Source: Pseudomonas poae (lineage in GTDB: Bacteria; Pseudomonadota; Gammaproteobacteria; Pseudomonadales; Pseudomonadaceae). From it: a stretch of 64,000 bases of DNA. Shown here in pieces: positions 41,197-52,310 of the stretch. The stretch's first letter is position 1. Each line of letters starts with the position of its first letter. The translations under genes were made by a program, and so were the position numbers. Under the pieces are notes generated by a model. It worked only from the letters and a program-made list of their open reading frames with translations, was not told where the DNA came from and did not search any database. The stretch is taken from contig CP110972.1 of NCBI GenBank assembly GCA_028869255.1, positions 2,609,001 to 2,673,000 on the forward strand. The letters are read 5' to 3'.

Positions 41197-42438
41197 ATGG
41201 AACAGTCACTCAAACATTTGCGCTTCCCCCTGGCGATTTTGGCCGTGGTGGTGATGAGCGCGTGCGGCAAATCTCCGGAACAAGCGGCCGCCATGCCAGC
41301 TGCCAAAGTCAGCGTGGCCAAGGTGCTTGAACAACCGGTCAACGAGTGGGACGAGTTCACCGGCCGCCTGGAGGCGCCGGAAACCGTACAGATTCGTCCG
41401 CGGGTTTCTGGCCAGATTGACCAAGTCGCTTTCACCGAAGGCGCTTTGGTCAAGAAAGGCGACCTGCTGTTCCAGATCGACCCGCGTCCGTTCCAGGCTG
41501 AAGTGCGTCGTCTTGAGGCCCAGCTCGCTCAAACCAAAGCCGCCGCCACCCGCAGCGATAACGAAGCCCAGCGTGGCGAACGCCTGCGCCAGAGCAATGC
41601 GATTTCCGCCGAACTGGCTGACTCGCGCACCACCTCCGCCCAGGAAGCCCGCGCCGCCGTCGCAGGGATTCAGGCGCAGTTGGACCTGGCCAAGTTGAAC
41701 CTGAGCTTCACCCGCGTCACCTCGCCGATCAGCGGCCGTGTCAGCCGTGCCGAAATCACCGCCGGCAACCTGGTCACCGCCGACACCACGGCGCTGACCA
41801 GCGTGGTGTCGACCGACAAGGTCTACGCCTACTTCGACGCCGATGAGCGGGTGTTCCTCAAGTACACCGAACTGGCCCGCCAAGGCCGTCGTGGTGCCAC
41901 CACCCCGGTGTACCTGGGCCTGTCGAATGAAACCGGCAACCCGCACCTGGGCCAGATGAACTTCGTCGACAACCAGGTCAACCCGGCCACCGGCACCATC
42001 CGTGGTCGCGCCGTGTTTGATAACAGCAAGGGCGAATACACCCCTGGCCTGTACGCACGCCTGAAGCTGGTGGGCAGCGGCACCTACTCTGCCGTGTTGA
42101 TCAACGACGAAGCGGTGGGCACCGACCTCGGCAAGAAATTCGTGCTGGTGATGGACGGCGACAAGCCGGCCTATCGCTCGGTGGAACTGGGGCCGAAGAT
42201 CGAAGGGTTGCGCATCGTGCGCAGCGGCCTGAACAAAGACGACACGATTATCGTCAAGGGCCTGCAGCGCGTTCGCCCCGGGTCGCCGGTTGCACCGGAA
42301 ACCATCCCGATGGCCAGCAAGGAAACCCTCGCTGCCTTGGCACAACAACGACAAGCGCTTGAAGCCAGCAACCTGGAGCAAGTGGCGCCGGAAAAAACCG
42401 CGCCCAAACTCGCAGCCGTTGCGACGCCACGCGGTTAA
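41197..42438 (+). CDS. mexE: RND periplasmic adaptor MexE-like
   Basis: Membrane-fusion lipoprotein of 413 residues; P. aeruginosa MexE has a similar length. It starts MEQSLKHLRFPLA and has a lipobox MSAC. The adaptor fold is visible as RPRVSGQIDQV, a coiled-coil hairpin at about residues 100-160, and SPISGRVSRAEIT. The ATG at 41197 is preferred; in-frame ATGs at 41188 and 41158 are possible. It bridges the pump MexF and the channel OprN across the periplasm. The gene order and spacing to the next genes match mexEF-oprN. Confidence 0.92.
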   Translation: MEQSLKHLRFPLAILAVVVMSACGKSPEQAAAMPAAKVSVAKVLEQPVNEWDEFTGRLEAPETVQIRPRVSGQIDQVAFTEGALVKKGDLLFQIDPRPFQAEVRRLEAQLAQTKAAATRSDNEAQRGERLRQSNAISAELADSRTTSAQEARAAVAGIQAQLDLAKLNLSFTRVTSPISGRVSRAEITAGNLVTADTTALTSVVSTDKVYAYFDADERVFLKYTELARQGRRGATTPVYLGLSNETGNPHLGQMNFVDNQVNPATGTIRGRAVFDNSKGEYTPGLYARLKLVGSGTYSAVLINDEAVGTDLGKKFVLVMDGDKPAYRSVELGPKIEGLRIVRSGLNKDDTIIVKGLQRVRPGSPVAPETIPMASKETLAALAQQRQALEASNLEQVAPEKTAPKLAAVATPRG

Positions 42439-42453
42439 GGGATACGACTCAAG

Positions 42454-45400
42454 ATGAATTTTTCCAAGTTCTTCATTTCGCGGCCGATCTTCGCAGCGGT
42501 GCTCTCGCTGCTGATCCTGATCGCCGGTGCGATCTCGCTGTTCCAGTTGCCGATCAGTGAATACCCGGAAGTGGTGCCACCGACCGTGGTGGTGCGCGCC
42601 AACTTCCCGGGCGCCAACCCTAAAGTCATCGGTGAAACCGTGGCTGCTCCGCTGGAGCAAGCCATCACCGGCGTCGAGAACATGCTGTACATGTCCTCGC
42701 AGTCGACCGCCGACGGCAAGCTGACCCTGACCATCACCTTCGCCCTGGGCACCGACCTGGATAATGCGCAGGTACAGGTGCAAAACCGTGTAACGCGGAC
42801 TCAGCCGAAACTGCCTGAGGAAGTGACGCGCATCGGTATCACCGTGGACAAGGCCTCCCCCGACCTGACCATGGTGGTGCACTTGACCTCCCCCGGATCA
42901 GCGTTACGACATGCTGTACCTGTCCAACTACGCGATCCTCAACATCAAGGATGAGCTGGCCCGCCTGGGCGGCGTGGGCGACGTGCAGTTGTTCGGCATG
43001 GGCGACTACTCCCTGCGCGTATGGCTTGACCCGAACAAGACGGCCTCACGCAACCTGACCGCGACCGATGTGGTCAACGCGATCCGCGAACAGAACCGTC
43101 AGGTCGCAGCCGGTGCTCTTGGCGCCCAGCCTGCGCCGACGGACACCAGCTTCCAGTTGTCGGTGAATACCCAGGGCCGCCTGGTCACCGAGGAAGAGTT
43201 CGAGAACATTGTGATTCGCGCCGGCGACAACGGTGAAATCACGCGCCTCAAGGACATCGCCCGGGTCGAGTTGGGGTCCAGCCAATACGCGCTGCGCTCG
43301 CTGATCGATAACCAGCCTGCGGTTGCGATTCCGATATTCCAGCGCCCCGGCTCCAATGCTATCGACATCTCCAACGATGTACGCAGCAAAATGGCCGAGC
43401 TGAAAAAGAGCTTCCCGGCGGGCATGGATTACCGCATCGCCTATGACCCGACGATCTTTGTACGCGGCTCCATCGAAGCAGTGGTGCACACCCTGTTCGA
43501 AGCGCTGATCCTCGTGGTGCTGGTGGTGATCCTGTTCCTGCAGACCTGGCGTGCCTCGATCATTCCGTTGGTGGCGGTGCCGGTATCGTTGATCGGTACG
43601 TTTGCGGTGATGCACCTGTTCGGGTTCTCGCTCAACGCTTTGTCCTTGTTCGGCTTGGTACTGGCCATCGGGATTGTGGTGGACGACGCCATCGTGGTGG
43701 TGGAGAACGTCGAGCGTAATATCGAGCTGGGCCTGGAGCCGTTCCCGGCGACTGAAAAAGCCATGAGCGAAGTGACCGGGCCGATTATCGCCACCGCGTT
43801 GGTACTGTGTGCGGTATTCATCCCCGCCGCCTTTATCAGTGGCTTGACCGGGCAGTTCTACAAACAGTTTGCCTTGACCATTGCGATCTCGACGGTGATC
43901 TCGGCGTTCAACTCGCTGACCCTGTCCCCTGCCCTGGCCGCCGTGTTGCTGCGCGGTCACGATGCACCCAAGGATCGCTTCTCGAAGTTCCTCGACAAGC
44001 TTTTCGGCGGCTGGCTGTTCCGTCCCTTCAACCGCTTTTTCGACAAGGCCAGCCATGGCTACGTGGGCACCGTACGCCGGGTCATTCGCGGCAGCGGCAT
44101 AGCCCTGTTCGTGTACGCCGGCCTGATGGTGCTGACCTTCTTCGGATTTGCCCACACCCCGACCGGTTTCGTCCCGGCCCAGGACAAGCAATACCTGGTG
44201 GCCTTCGCCCAACTGCCGGACGCCGCGAGCCTGGACCGCACCGAAAGCGTGATGAAGCGCATGTCGGACATCGCCCTGAAACAGCCCGGCGTGGAAAGCG
44301 CGATTGCATTCCCAGGCCTGTCGATCAACGGTTTCACCAACAGCCCGAACAGCGGCATTGTGTTCGTGACCTTGAAGCCGTTCGATGAACGCAAAGATGC
44401 GAGCATGTCCGCCGGTGCGATTGCCGGTGCGTTGAATGGCCAATACGCCAACATTGAAGAAGCCTACATGGCAATCTTCCCACCGCCGCCGGTACAGGGC
44501 CTGGGTACGATCGGCGGGTTCCGCCTGCAGATCGAAGACCGTGGCAACCTCGGCTATGACGAGCTCTACAAAGAAGTGCAGAACGTCATCACCAAGAGCC
44601 ACGGCGTGCCGGAGCTGTTCGGCCTGTTCACCAGCTACACGGTCAACGTGCCGCAAGTCGATGCCGCCATCGACCGCGAAAAGGCCAAGACCCACGGCGT
44701 GGCGATCAGCGACATCTTCGACACCCTGCAGGTCTACCTGGGTTCGTTGTATGCCAACGACTTCAACCGCTTTGGTCGCACCTACCAGGTCAACGTGCAG
44801 GCCGAGCAACAGTTCCGCCAGGACTCCGATCAGATCGGCCAGCTGAAAGTGCGTAACAACAAAGGCGAGATGATCCCGTTGGCGACCTTTATCAAGGTCA
44901 GCGACACCTCGGGCCCGGACCGCGTGATGCACTACAACGGCTTTATCACCGCCGAAATCAACGGCAACGCCGCACCGGGCTACAGCTCCGGCCAGGCCCA
45001 GGCCGCGATTGAAAAACTGTTGAAGGATGAACTGCCCAACGGCATGACCTACGAGTGGACCGACCTGACTTATCAGCAAATCCTCTCGGGCAACACTGCG
45101 CTGTTCGTGTTCCCGCTCTGCGTCCTGCTGGCGTTCCTGGTACTGGCGGCCCAATACGAAAGCTGGAGCCTGCCGCTGGCGGTGATCCTGATCGTACCGA
45201 TGACGCTGCTGTCGGCCATCACCGGGGTGATTATCTCGGGCGGCGACAACAACATCTTCACGCAGATCGGCTTGATCGTACTGGTGGGCCTGGCGTGTAA
45301 GAACGCGATTCTGATTGTCGAGTTCGCCAAGGATAAACAGCAGGAAGGTCTCGATCCGCTCGCCGCGGTGCTGGAAGCCTGCCGCCTGCGTCTGCGGCCG

Positions 45401-45634
45401 ATCCTGATGACCTCGTTCGCGTTCATCATGGGTGTGGTGCCTCTGGTGTTGTCCAGCGGTGCCGGTGCCGAGATGCGTCATGCCATGGGTGTGGCGGTGT
45501 TCTCCGGGATGATCGGGGTGACCTTCTTCGGTCTGTTGCTGACGCCAGTGTTCTACGTACTGATCCGTCGCTATGTGGAGCGCAGTGAAGCGCGCAAAGC
45601 GGCCAAGGCCTTGAAGCTGGAGACACAGCAATGA
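42454..45634 (+). CDS. mexF: RND efflux transporter MexF-like, one frameshift
   Basis: Proton-driven pump of 1059 residues after correction, near the usual MexF length. It begins MNFSKFFISRPIFAAVLSLL, and helix 4 has [16 protein letters not shown] with the relay aspartates. The frame shifts near 42895-42896, where TSP-GSALRH replaces the expected TSPDQRYDMLY; removing one G restores it. MexF-type pumps export chloramphenicol, quinolones and trimethoprim; substrates here are inferred from family. Its stop overlaps the oprN-like start by four bases. Confidence 0.93.
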
Positions 45635-47046
45635 GTGTGAAAGTCTTTCTGCCGAGCTTGCTGGTACTGGCGCTGAGCGCCTGTGCCGTGGGCCCGGACT
45701 ACAAAACCCAGAACCTGGAGGCGGCCAACATCACGGCCGCCGCCGACACCAAGAGCTATGACCACGCCAACTATGAAGGCATCTGGTGGCAGCAGTTCGA
45801 CGACCCGACCCTGGACCAACTGGTCACCCAGTCGCTGAGCGGCAACCGTGACCTGCGTGTGGCGTTTGCCCGCCTGCGGGCGGCCCGCGCCATCCGTGAT
45901 GACGCAGCGAACGACATCATGCCGGTGGTCACCAGCCGTGCCAGCAGTGACGTGGGCAAAGGCCAGATCCCGGGCCAGACCACCCAACGCGTCAACAGCG
46001 AGCGCTACGACCTGGGCCTGGACATGGCCTGGGAAGTCGACTTGTTCGGGCGTATCCGTCGCAACCTGGAAGCCAGCGACGCTGACCAGCAGGTTGCCGA
46101 AGCGGATCTCTACCAACTGCAAGTCACCATGATTGCCGAGTTGGTGGATGCCTACGGCCAGCTGCGCGGCGCCCAGCTGCGCGAACGCATTGCCCTGGAC
46201 AACCTGAAGAATCAGCAGGAATCGCGCACCATCACCGTGAGCTTGCGTGATGCCGGCGTCGGCGACCAACTGGATGTGGAGCGCGCCGACGCACGCCTGG
46301 CAGCCGTTGAAGCCAGCGTGCCGCAACTGCAAGCCGAGCAGGTGCGCGAGCGTAACCGCATCGCCACCCTCCTCGGCCAGCGCCCCGACAAGCTCAGCGT
46401 AGACCTGAGCCCCAAAGACCTGCCGGCGATTGCCAAGGCGTTGCCGATCGGCGACCCGGGGCAATTGCTGCAACGTCGCCCGGATATCCTCAGCGCCGAA
46501 CGCAAACTGGCCGCCGCCACTGCGCGTATCGGTGTGGCCAAAGCCGACCTGTTCCCACGGGTCAGCCTCAGCGGCTTCCTCGGCTTTACCGCCGGGCGTG
46601 GCTCGCAGATCGGCTCGGCTGCAGCCAATGCCTGGTCCCTGGGCCCAAGCATTACCTGGGCCGCCTTTGACCTGGGCAGCGTGCGTGCACGCTTGCGCGG
46701 CGCGAATGCCGAAGCGGATGGCGCCCTGGCGACTTACGAGCAGCAAGTGCTGCTGGCGCTGGAAGAATCGGAAAATGCCTTCAGTGATTACGGCAAACGC
46801 CAACAGCGCCTGGTATCGCTGATCCGTCAGAGTGAATCCAGCCGCGCCGCCGCCGACCTGGCCGCGATCCGCTATCGCGAAGGGACCGTGGACTTCCTGG
46901 TATTGCTCGACGCACAGCGCGAACGCCTGGCCGCCGAAGACTCTCAGGCCCAGGCCGAAGTGGACCTGTATCGCGGCATCGTCGCGATCTACAAGGCGCT
47001 GGGTGGTGGCTGGCAGCCGGATACGGTGATCGCCAGCAGCAAGTGA
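45631..47046 (+). CDS. oprN: Outer-membrane efflux channel OprN-like
   Basis: TolC-type channel lipoprotein of 471 residues, near the length of OprN. It has the lipobox LSAC, the early YEGIWWQQFDDPTLDQLV, and the paired outer-membrane efflux protein repeats with long helices (near residues 60-240 and 270-460). It completes the MexEF-OprN-like tripartite pump. A strong terminator follows 41 bases after the stop. Confidence 0.93.
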   Translation: MSVKVFLPSLLVLALSACAVGPDYKTQNLEAANITAAADTKSYDHANYEGIWWQQFDDPTLDQLVTQSLSGNRDLRVAFARLRAARAIRDDAANDIMPVVTSRASSDVGKGQIPGQTTQRVNSERYDLGLDMAWEVDLFGRIRRNLEASDADQQVAEADLYQLQVTMIAELVDAYGQLRGAQLRERIALDNLKNQQESRTITVSLRDAGVGDQLDVERADARLAAVEASVPQLQAEQVRERNRIATLLGQRPDKLSVDLSPKDLPAIAKALPIGDPGQLLQRRPDILSAERKLAAATARIGVAKADLFPRVSLSGFLGFTAGRGSQIGSAAANAWSLGPSITWAAFDLGSVRARLRGANAEADGALATYEQQVLLALEESENAFSDYGKRQQRLVSLIRQSESSRAAADLAAIRYREGTVDFLVLLDAQRERLAAEDSQAQAEVDLYRGIVAIYKALGGGWQPDTVIASSK

Positions 47047-47087
47047 GGTAAAGAGCTCCTTTGGTTGGTCGCATCCAGCCAATTTTT

Positions 47088-47121
47088 AGCCCCGTGGTCC
47101 ATTCGGTCACGGGGCTTTTTT
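47088..47121 (+). terminator. Rho-independent terminator of mexE-mexF-oprN
   Basis: AGCCCCGTG / CACGGGGCT stem (nine base pairs), 11-base loop, then six T. Confidence 0.92.
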
Positions 47122-47509
47122 GGTCAGTGGCGTAGCCATTCATACAGCGTGTCGGCAGTGCCAACCGTTCGAAGAAGCATGCCGCTAAACATCATGCTCC
47201 GACGCAAATATTTAAGACCTTGGGGGAAGTCCTGCACTGGCTGGCGGTCCAGAACAACGCGCCGTATGTTCCACCAGGAGCATCGTAACGGCCGCTTTAA
47301 CGTTGGGAAACGGGCTACACAGTTAACGCTGTATCCGTCAGGCGCGGTGACTCAGCCGTAAAGCTTGGCTAATCGAGAGGCTTTTTTCGATGTGTTAATG
47401 CGTAAACTCTTTCGAGTCGCGTTTGGGGGAAGTCAGAAGAAGGCGACGCGTAGGGTGAAACCGGATGGGGGGAGTGAGCATCCCTGCTCGAAGTGCTAGT
47501 GGATGAAGG
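47122..47509. other. Gene-less stretch between oprN and the first toxin-like gene
   Basis: 388 bases between the terminator at 47121 and the corrected stop of the next gene at 47510. A small open frame on the plus strand (47065-47361) crosses the terminator and shows no recognisable protein text. No repeat or operator was recognised. Confidence 0.4.
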
Positions 47510-50500
47510 TTAAGGCAGAGAATTTACGGTGTCACCCGGTGACTGAACAGGAGCAGGTTGTTGGATAAAACCATTGGTTCCGATCCCGGTGTTTACCAAA
47601 CCGGTATTACTCAACAACCCGATAGTCTCTTCGCCCGTCAAGAGTTTGATTGATCCCCCCACTGTGCACTGGGGGCTTTTTATAACCAGCAGACACCAAA
47701 CTTCGCAGGTCAGAAAGGCCTTTGCTCAACGCCTTAGGAGCGACATTGCCTAACCCTTTTATCCCGTTTTGTGAGAGGCGAAACAAAGCCTTACTGGTAT
47801 CCACTACGGCGCCAGGAAGGTTGAACATCGACAGGGCCGCCTTACCGAACTGCCCCAGCTTGAACAGAATGGAGGCACCTTTTGCTGCGGCACTGGCAGC
47901 ACCGACCACCACGAACACGGCGCCTATCAGCTCCAGCCCGAGCCCGAGACTGCCCATTGCAATGCGCTTGGGATCGCCAGAGGCGATGTCTTCAATATTG
48001 CCTTTGAAAGGAATTAGCGTGTTAACGATAAACGACTCCGCATTGTCAAATTTCTGCTGAATCTTCTCATTACTCGTTGTGCCTTTGGCGTCTGCCAGCA
48101 TCAAGGGGCGATCAACTAACATGCCAGCACTCTTGAGAAAATTGACGATGCTGTCTGTCCTCATGGATGAATAGGTGTTCGGTACTTTAAAGGCTGCGTT
48201 CTGATCCTGCGTGTCTGCGGGTAAATACAACTGAACACCCATATCAGCCGGCAACGTCGGATACTTACGTTTGTACAAACGCATCGTTTCACTGTTTTGC
48301 TGATCATAACGGTGGGCCATTGAAGACATGGCATCCATCAAATCCAGGCGCACGATATAGCTGTTCGTTGATGGCAGAAATTGATAACACTGGGGCCCCG
48401 ACGCATGAGTGACATAGATTATCGGCCCGATTTCCTGCTGGGATAGCTGGGGTGTCAAGGGGCCTAATACGAAGACCGTGCCAGAATTCAGGCGCACTCT
48501 GTCTTCGACGGGCATTTCACTCATCATTATTTTGGTGGACAGGGCTTTTGCGTTTTCAAGGTGCGCCGTCGCAGCGTTGAACTTGCGATCGAATACTTCG
48601 CTTATAGGTTTTAACGTTGATAGCAGCGGCTTTAACGACTCAAATTTCAGTCGATCTTCGCTGCTGGTAAATTTCCATTCGCTGGAATTTGCATTCTCTG
48701 CTGTCAACACCCCCGACATGTACAGGTCGTAGAGAAAACTGGCTTCAATAGCATGCTCTGCTATCGATATCCGCTTGCCATCAATAGACGAGGGGGAGCC
48801 ACCCGAGGCGGCGGCGGAATACTCCAAAAAAGGTTTTAATAACCCGTATAACACCGAGTCTGGTTCAGTGTATATCGTGCGCTTTTTGAAAAACTCATCA
48901 TTGCCTGGGGATACCCTTTCGAGCTCCTGCTTAGCGGCTTCACTGCGAGTGATAAGGACTGTATTGGCGTTATCAATTTCACTGCTCATGGCGCCCAATT
49001 CGGCAAGACGTCGGTTGTAGTGCGTGAACGCCCGATGGACGGCTGACGGCGAATAATTTTCCTCGGGAGTGACTACACCTTGTGCAATCGCCCAATCATA
49101 AATCGGCCCCGCGCTCTCCGCTGCCAGGAATTGCTCGTGCTCAGTCGAAACAGGCGTCAACAATGCGCGTGAACTGATCTGCTCTGTATTCATGGCGCGC
49201 GAACTGCCTGGCGAGGCTAACTCCACCAGTGCAGTCTGAAGGCGCAAGTTCACCAGCGATAAACTTCCCACCCGCTCTTCGTCAGCGCCCTTGACTAGGA
49301 ACTCAGGGGCAACTGTCGCTAACAAAATATGTGTGATTAATACAGCTTCGTTCGGGGATATATTTTGAGTGTTGGCAATGTGTATCTGCAATTCAGCGTG
49401 CACTTGAAGCAATGTTTTACCTGAGTTAGACGCCGAATACAGGTCGTATCCCGCAATTTGATTGCGTTTAAGACCCAGTTCCGGATCAACCCTGAGCAGG
49501 TCACGGGCCAGGATCATCTGTTGGCGAGCGCTTGGTGAAACCTCCCTGGCGGGGGCTGACGGGTCGTCTTTCAACGCTTGGAGAATGGGGCCGCTACGCG
49601 CCAATACATCCCCCTGACTCAACGCCTTGGCAATGAGTTTGTCGGCACTCCTACGTACAAGTTCTGGGGTTAGGCCTGCCCATGGTTGCGGTGAGCAATC
49701 AAACAACGTGAGCGTTGGTTGTGCATCTGCGTTTGTGCCCGTAGCGGACGCGCGCACTCTTGCGCGCTGCTCGGTACTTAAGAACTCAGGTGACCGAGCG
49801 TCCGCCAAAAAGTCCCGGGCGCCGTTGCCCAAGTGCGGTCCTGGTGGGAGGGGGTTGAGTTTCCAACTCAGTAGATTGCGCAGTTCGCTGACGGTGATAT
49901 TGGCGGGTAATTTATCCATCCCGGCAAAGCGCAGCAACTGACTGGCGTCAGCCCTCGCGCCTGAGTTAATGATGTTCCCCGTACTTTTGGCCTGTTCGAT
50001 GGCGTTCTCCAGCAAAGGCGCCAGCGCTCCGTTGGCTCTCACTGCCGCAGTCACGTTGTTCCACTGCCCGCTTTGACCACTGCTCTTGACATACAACTGC
50101 CCATCTACCAATCGAAGTCGAGCCGCCGCGTCCGCCTGACTGGCTTGCAAGATAGGAAGCATCTGGGAGTTGTCCCTCAGGCTCTTCAGCACCTGAGGTC
50201 GGGACTTATTGGCAATCGCGAATGAGGACCCCGGCGAAATGGCTTGTAAAATTGCCCCCAGATCAATTTTTTCATCGTCAGGCTTGTCCTTTATTACACC
50301 GAGCAATGTCTTCATCAACTCAGCTTCCTGCTCTGTATCCATGAACTCCTGCAAGGCCAGTTCCCGAACCTCAGCGGCGCGAATGAGGTCATCCGCCACG
50401 TGCCCGGTTGGGAACCCGCGGAGCTTGAGATGCTCGGCCTGGGCATTATTGACCGGCCAGCTTAATCCGTAGAACGCCGCAACGCTCTGCGGCCCAAGAT

Positions 50501-50987
50501 CAGCCTGAGAGTTACCGGCCAAACCTGACTGTTTCGGATCAAGTATGGCTGCGCTGGCAATGGCTTGGCGCCCTATCGGCCACCACCCAGAGCCGTCATT
50601 GGGGGAAAACGTCAGGGTGGTGCGCTTTCCGTCAACCGTTTTTTCTGCTGTCAGCGTAGAACCGTGTAGACGCAACGTGTTTGGATTGAGGTTTTGCGCG
50701 CTCGTCCAAGCCTTTAGTGCAGGCGATTTCCACGACTGGTTGAAAAGATTCAGCCACTTGCCAACCGAGGTCTGGTCGGACGGTGCACGCCACGTACTGA
50801 TGTTTTCGTGAGCTGCGGCTAAAAGCCTGGCCAGTTCGTTGTCAGCTCTTTTCTGCACGGAAACCGCCATATCCAACTCAGCGAGCACTTCCGGAGCGGG
50901 CGGCGCTTTCGTATAGGCATCAACCCTGGGCCCCACAAACGATCCGCTGTACGAAACTTTACCAACATCGGCGTTGAACACACTCAT
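47510..50987 (-). CDS. Large toxin-like protein (dermonecrotic-toxin-like family), one frameshift near the end
   Basis: Protein of 1158 residues after correction. The ATG at 50987 has GGAG seven bases before it. It shares ordered blocks with the two paralogues at 56611 and 60561: DGSGWW near residue 135, IAGYDLYSASNSGKTL, THILLATVAPEFLVKG, a YDWAIAQG block, MPVEDRVRLNSG, SSMRTDSIV and LIPFKGNIEDIASG, then a hydrophobic stretch. This pattern recalls large Pseudomonas proteins annotated as dermonecrotic-toxin-like; function is not proven and there is no signal peptide. The frame breaks in a run of six C at 47655-47660; removing one gives 33 more residues ending TVNSLP. Codon use is more AT-rich than its neighbours, which suggests transfer. 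Confidence 0.75.
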
Positions 50988-51116
50988 GAACACACTCCAG
51001 ATTAAAGGAGCGTGAATTGTGAAAACCTCTTTCCCTCATCAGAAGGGGATTGTTCTGAAGCCGTCGCTGCATTGATGAGTAGAAATTACCACACGCTGAA
51101 CGCACCCATCCCACAG

Positions 51117-52142
51117 TCAAGTAAGCGGCAACGCTTCACTTAGAATCAAGCTGCGGTAATGCCCCGGATTGGAGCCGGACCACTTACGGAACGCTTTATA
51201 AAATGAGCTGACATCGGCGAACCCCAAACGGAAAGCGATCTCGAAAAAGCTGATATCGGCTTCGGCCAGCCAGACAATCGCCAGCTCCTTGCGCACACTG
51301 TCTTTAAGGCCCTGATAGGTCTGACCCTCTTCGGCCAGACGGCGGCGCAGCGTGGAGGCAGAGATGCACAGGGTGGCAGCCAGGCTGTCGGTTTCGGGCC
51401 AGGTGTCGGGCGGCATCTGGCGCAAGTCGTGTTTAATGCGGGTGGCCAGGCTGTCAGGGTCGCGGTATTTAACCAGGATGTTCGCCGGTGCATGAGCAAG
51501 GAAGCGCTTGAGTTCTTCCACGCTGCGCTTGATCGGCAAGTCCAGGCAATCGGCGGAAAAGATCATGCGTGTACGTGGCCGATCGAACCGTAGGTTGTCG
51601 GAAAACATCACTTGGTAGTCATCACAGAAGTCCGGCTGCGGGCAGCGCAGCTCGATGGCCAGGATCGGAATCCGCCGGCCCGCCAGCCAGCAGGCCACGC
51701 CGTGCGCAATCATCCAGTAAGTGAAATAGGTGAACGCCCGCTTAGGCTGCACCTCAGGCTCCAACAGCACGATTTCCGCCAGACTTTGCTGGCGAACCAA
51801 CTGGGCGGGCAGTTGCTCAAGCATCAAGGATAAAAACCCCAAACCCGTTTCCAGGCTGGCGCCCAGCGTCGATTGCGCCATGGCCGCACGACACAGGAAC
51901 GCCAGGCTGCCGGACCTGAGCTTGCGCGGGTCCATGCCGAAGAACTCGTCATCCATGCGCCGTGCCAGCAGGCGCCACAGGCGTGCGTAGGTGGTGGCCG
52001 AAACCCGTGCGGTGGGCTCGGTCAGCAGCGTGGGGTCGATACCCGCTTTAGTCAGCACATCAACGCTGGCCGCGCCTGGCGCACAGCTCTGCAACAGGGC
52101 TTCGCGCACGAGGTGGATGGAAATGGTGTCTTTTTCCGACAT
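51117..52142 (-). CDS. AraC-family regulator with Arabinose_bd-type N-terminal domain
   Basis: Regulator of about 341 residues (start ATG 52142, MSEKDTISIH; a GTG at 52211 is possible). The N-terminal domain (ALLQSCAPGAASVDVLTKAGID, ARLWRLLARRMDDEFFGMD) matches the OruR/GliR-like AraC group, and the C-terminal domain has LAATLCISASTLRRRLAEEG and IAFRLGFADVSSFYKAFRKWSG. It lies between the first toxin-like gene and the efe operon, divergent from the latter. Its target is not evident; either neighbour could be. Confidence 0.88.
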   Translation of the reverse strand: MSEKDTISIHLVREALLQSCAPGAASVDVLTKAGIDPTLLTEPTARVSATTYARLWRLLARRMDDEFFGMDPRKLRSGSLAFLCRAAMAQSTLGASLETGLGFLSLMLEQLPAQLVRQQSLAEIVLLEPEVQPKRAFTYFTYWMIAHGVACWLAGRRIPILAIELRCPQPDFCDDYQVMFSDNLRFDRPRTRMIFSADCLDLPIKRSVEELKRFLAHAPANILVKYRDPDSLATRIKHDLRQMPPDTWPETDSLAATLCISASTLRRRLAEEGQTYQGLKDSVRKELAIVWLAEADISFFEIAFRLGFADVSSFYKAFRKWSGSNPGHYRSLILSEALPLT

Positions 52143-52251
52143 GGGCAGTTGGGCAATCCGATCGCGCACAAGATGGCATGCATCATAAGGGCGGCTGCGC
52201 TTCGCCACCACCGTTCAGCCAGTGTTCAGTAAACGTCAATATTCCTTGTTT

Positions 52252-52270
52252 AGTAATGAGTATCATTATG
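52252..52270. promoter_or_regulatory. Fur box upstream of the efe operon
   Basis: AGTAATGAGTATCATTATG matches the 19-base Fur consensus at 14 positions and is a near dyad. It lies 41 bases before the EfeU start, so iron-replete Fur should repress the operon. Confidence 0.85.
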
Positions 52271-52310
52271 TTACAAATTAGCACCCTATCTAGTTATGCT
52301 GTGGTGGCGA

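Noticed and set aside
43046..45631. Very long minus-strand open frame opposite mexF, and similar long frames opposite other genes (for example 9389-10900, 15377-16960, 41206-42882)
   Set aside because: They mirror well-recognised genes and arise from GC-rich codon use; the translated text is Gln/His/Arg-rich and matches no family.
47065..47361. Open frame of 98 codons downstream of oprN
   Set aside because: It crosses a strong terminator, has no ribosome site and shows no recognisable protein features.
47655..47682. Plus-strand hairpin CCCCCA / TGGGGG followed by CTTTT, which looks like a terminator
   Set aside because: After correction of the C run it lies inside the coding sequence of the minus-strand toxin-like gene, whose frame continues to 47510. 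There is no plus-strand gene ending here.
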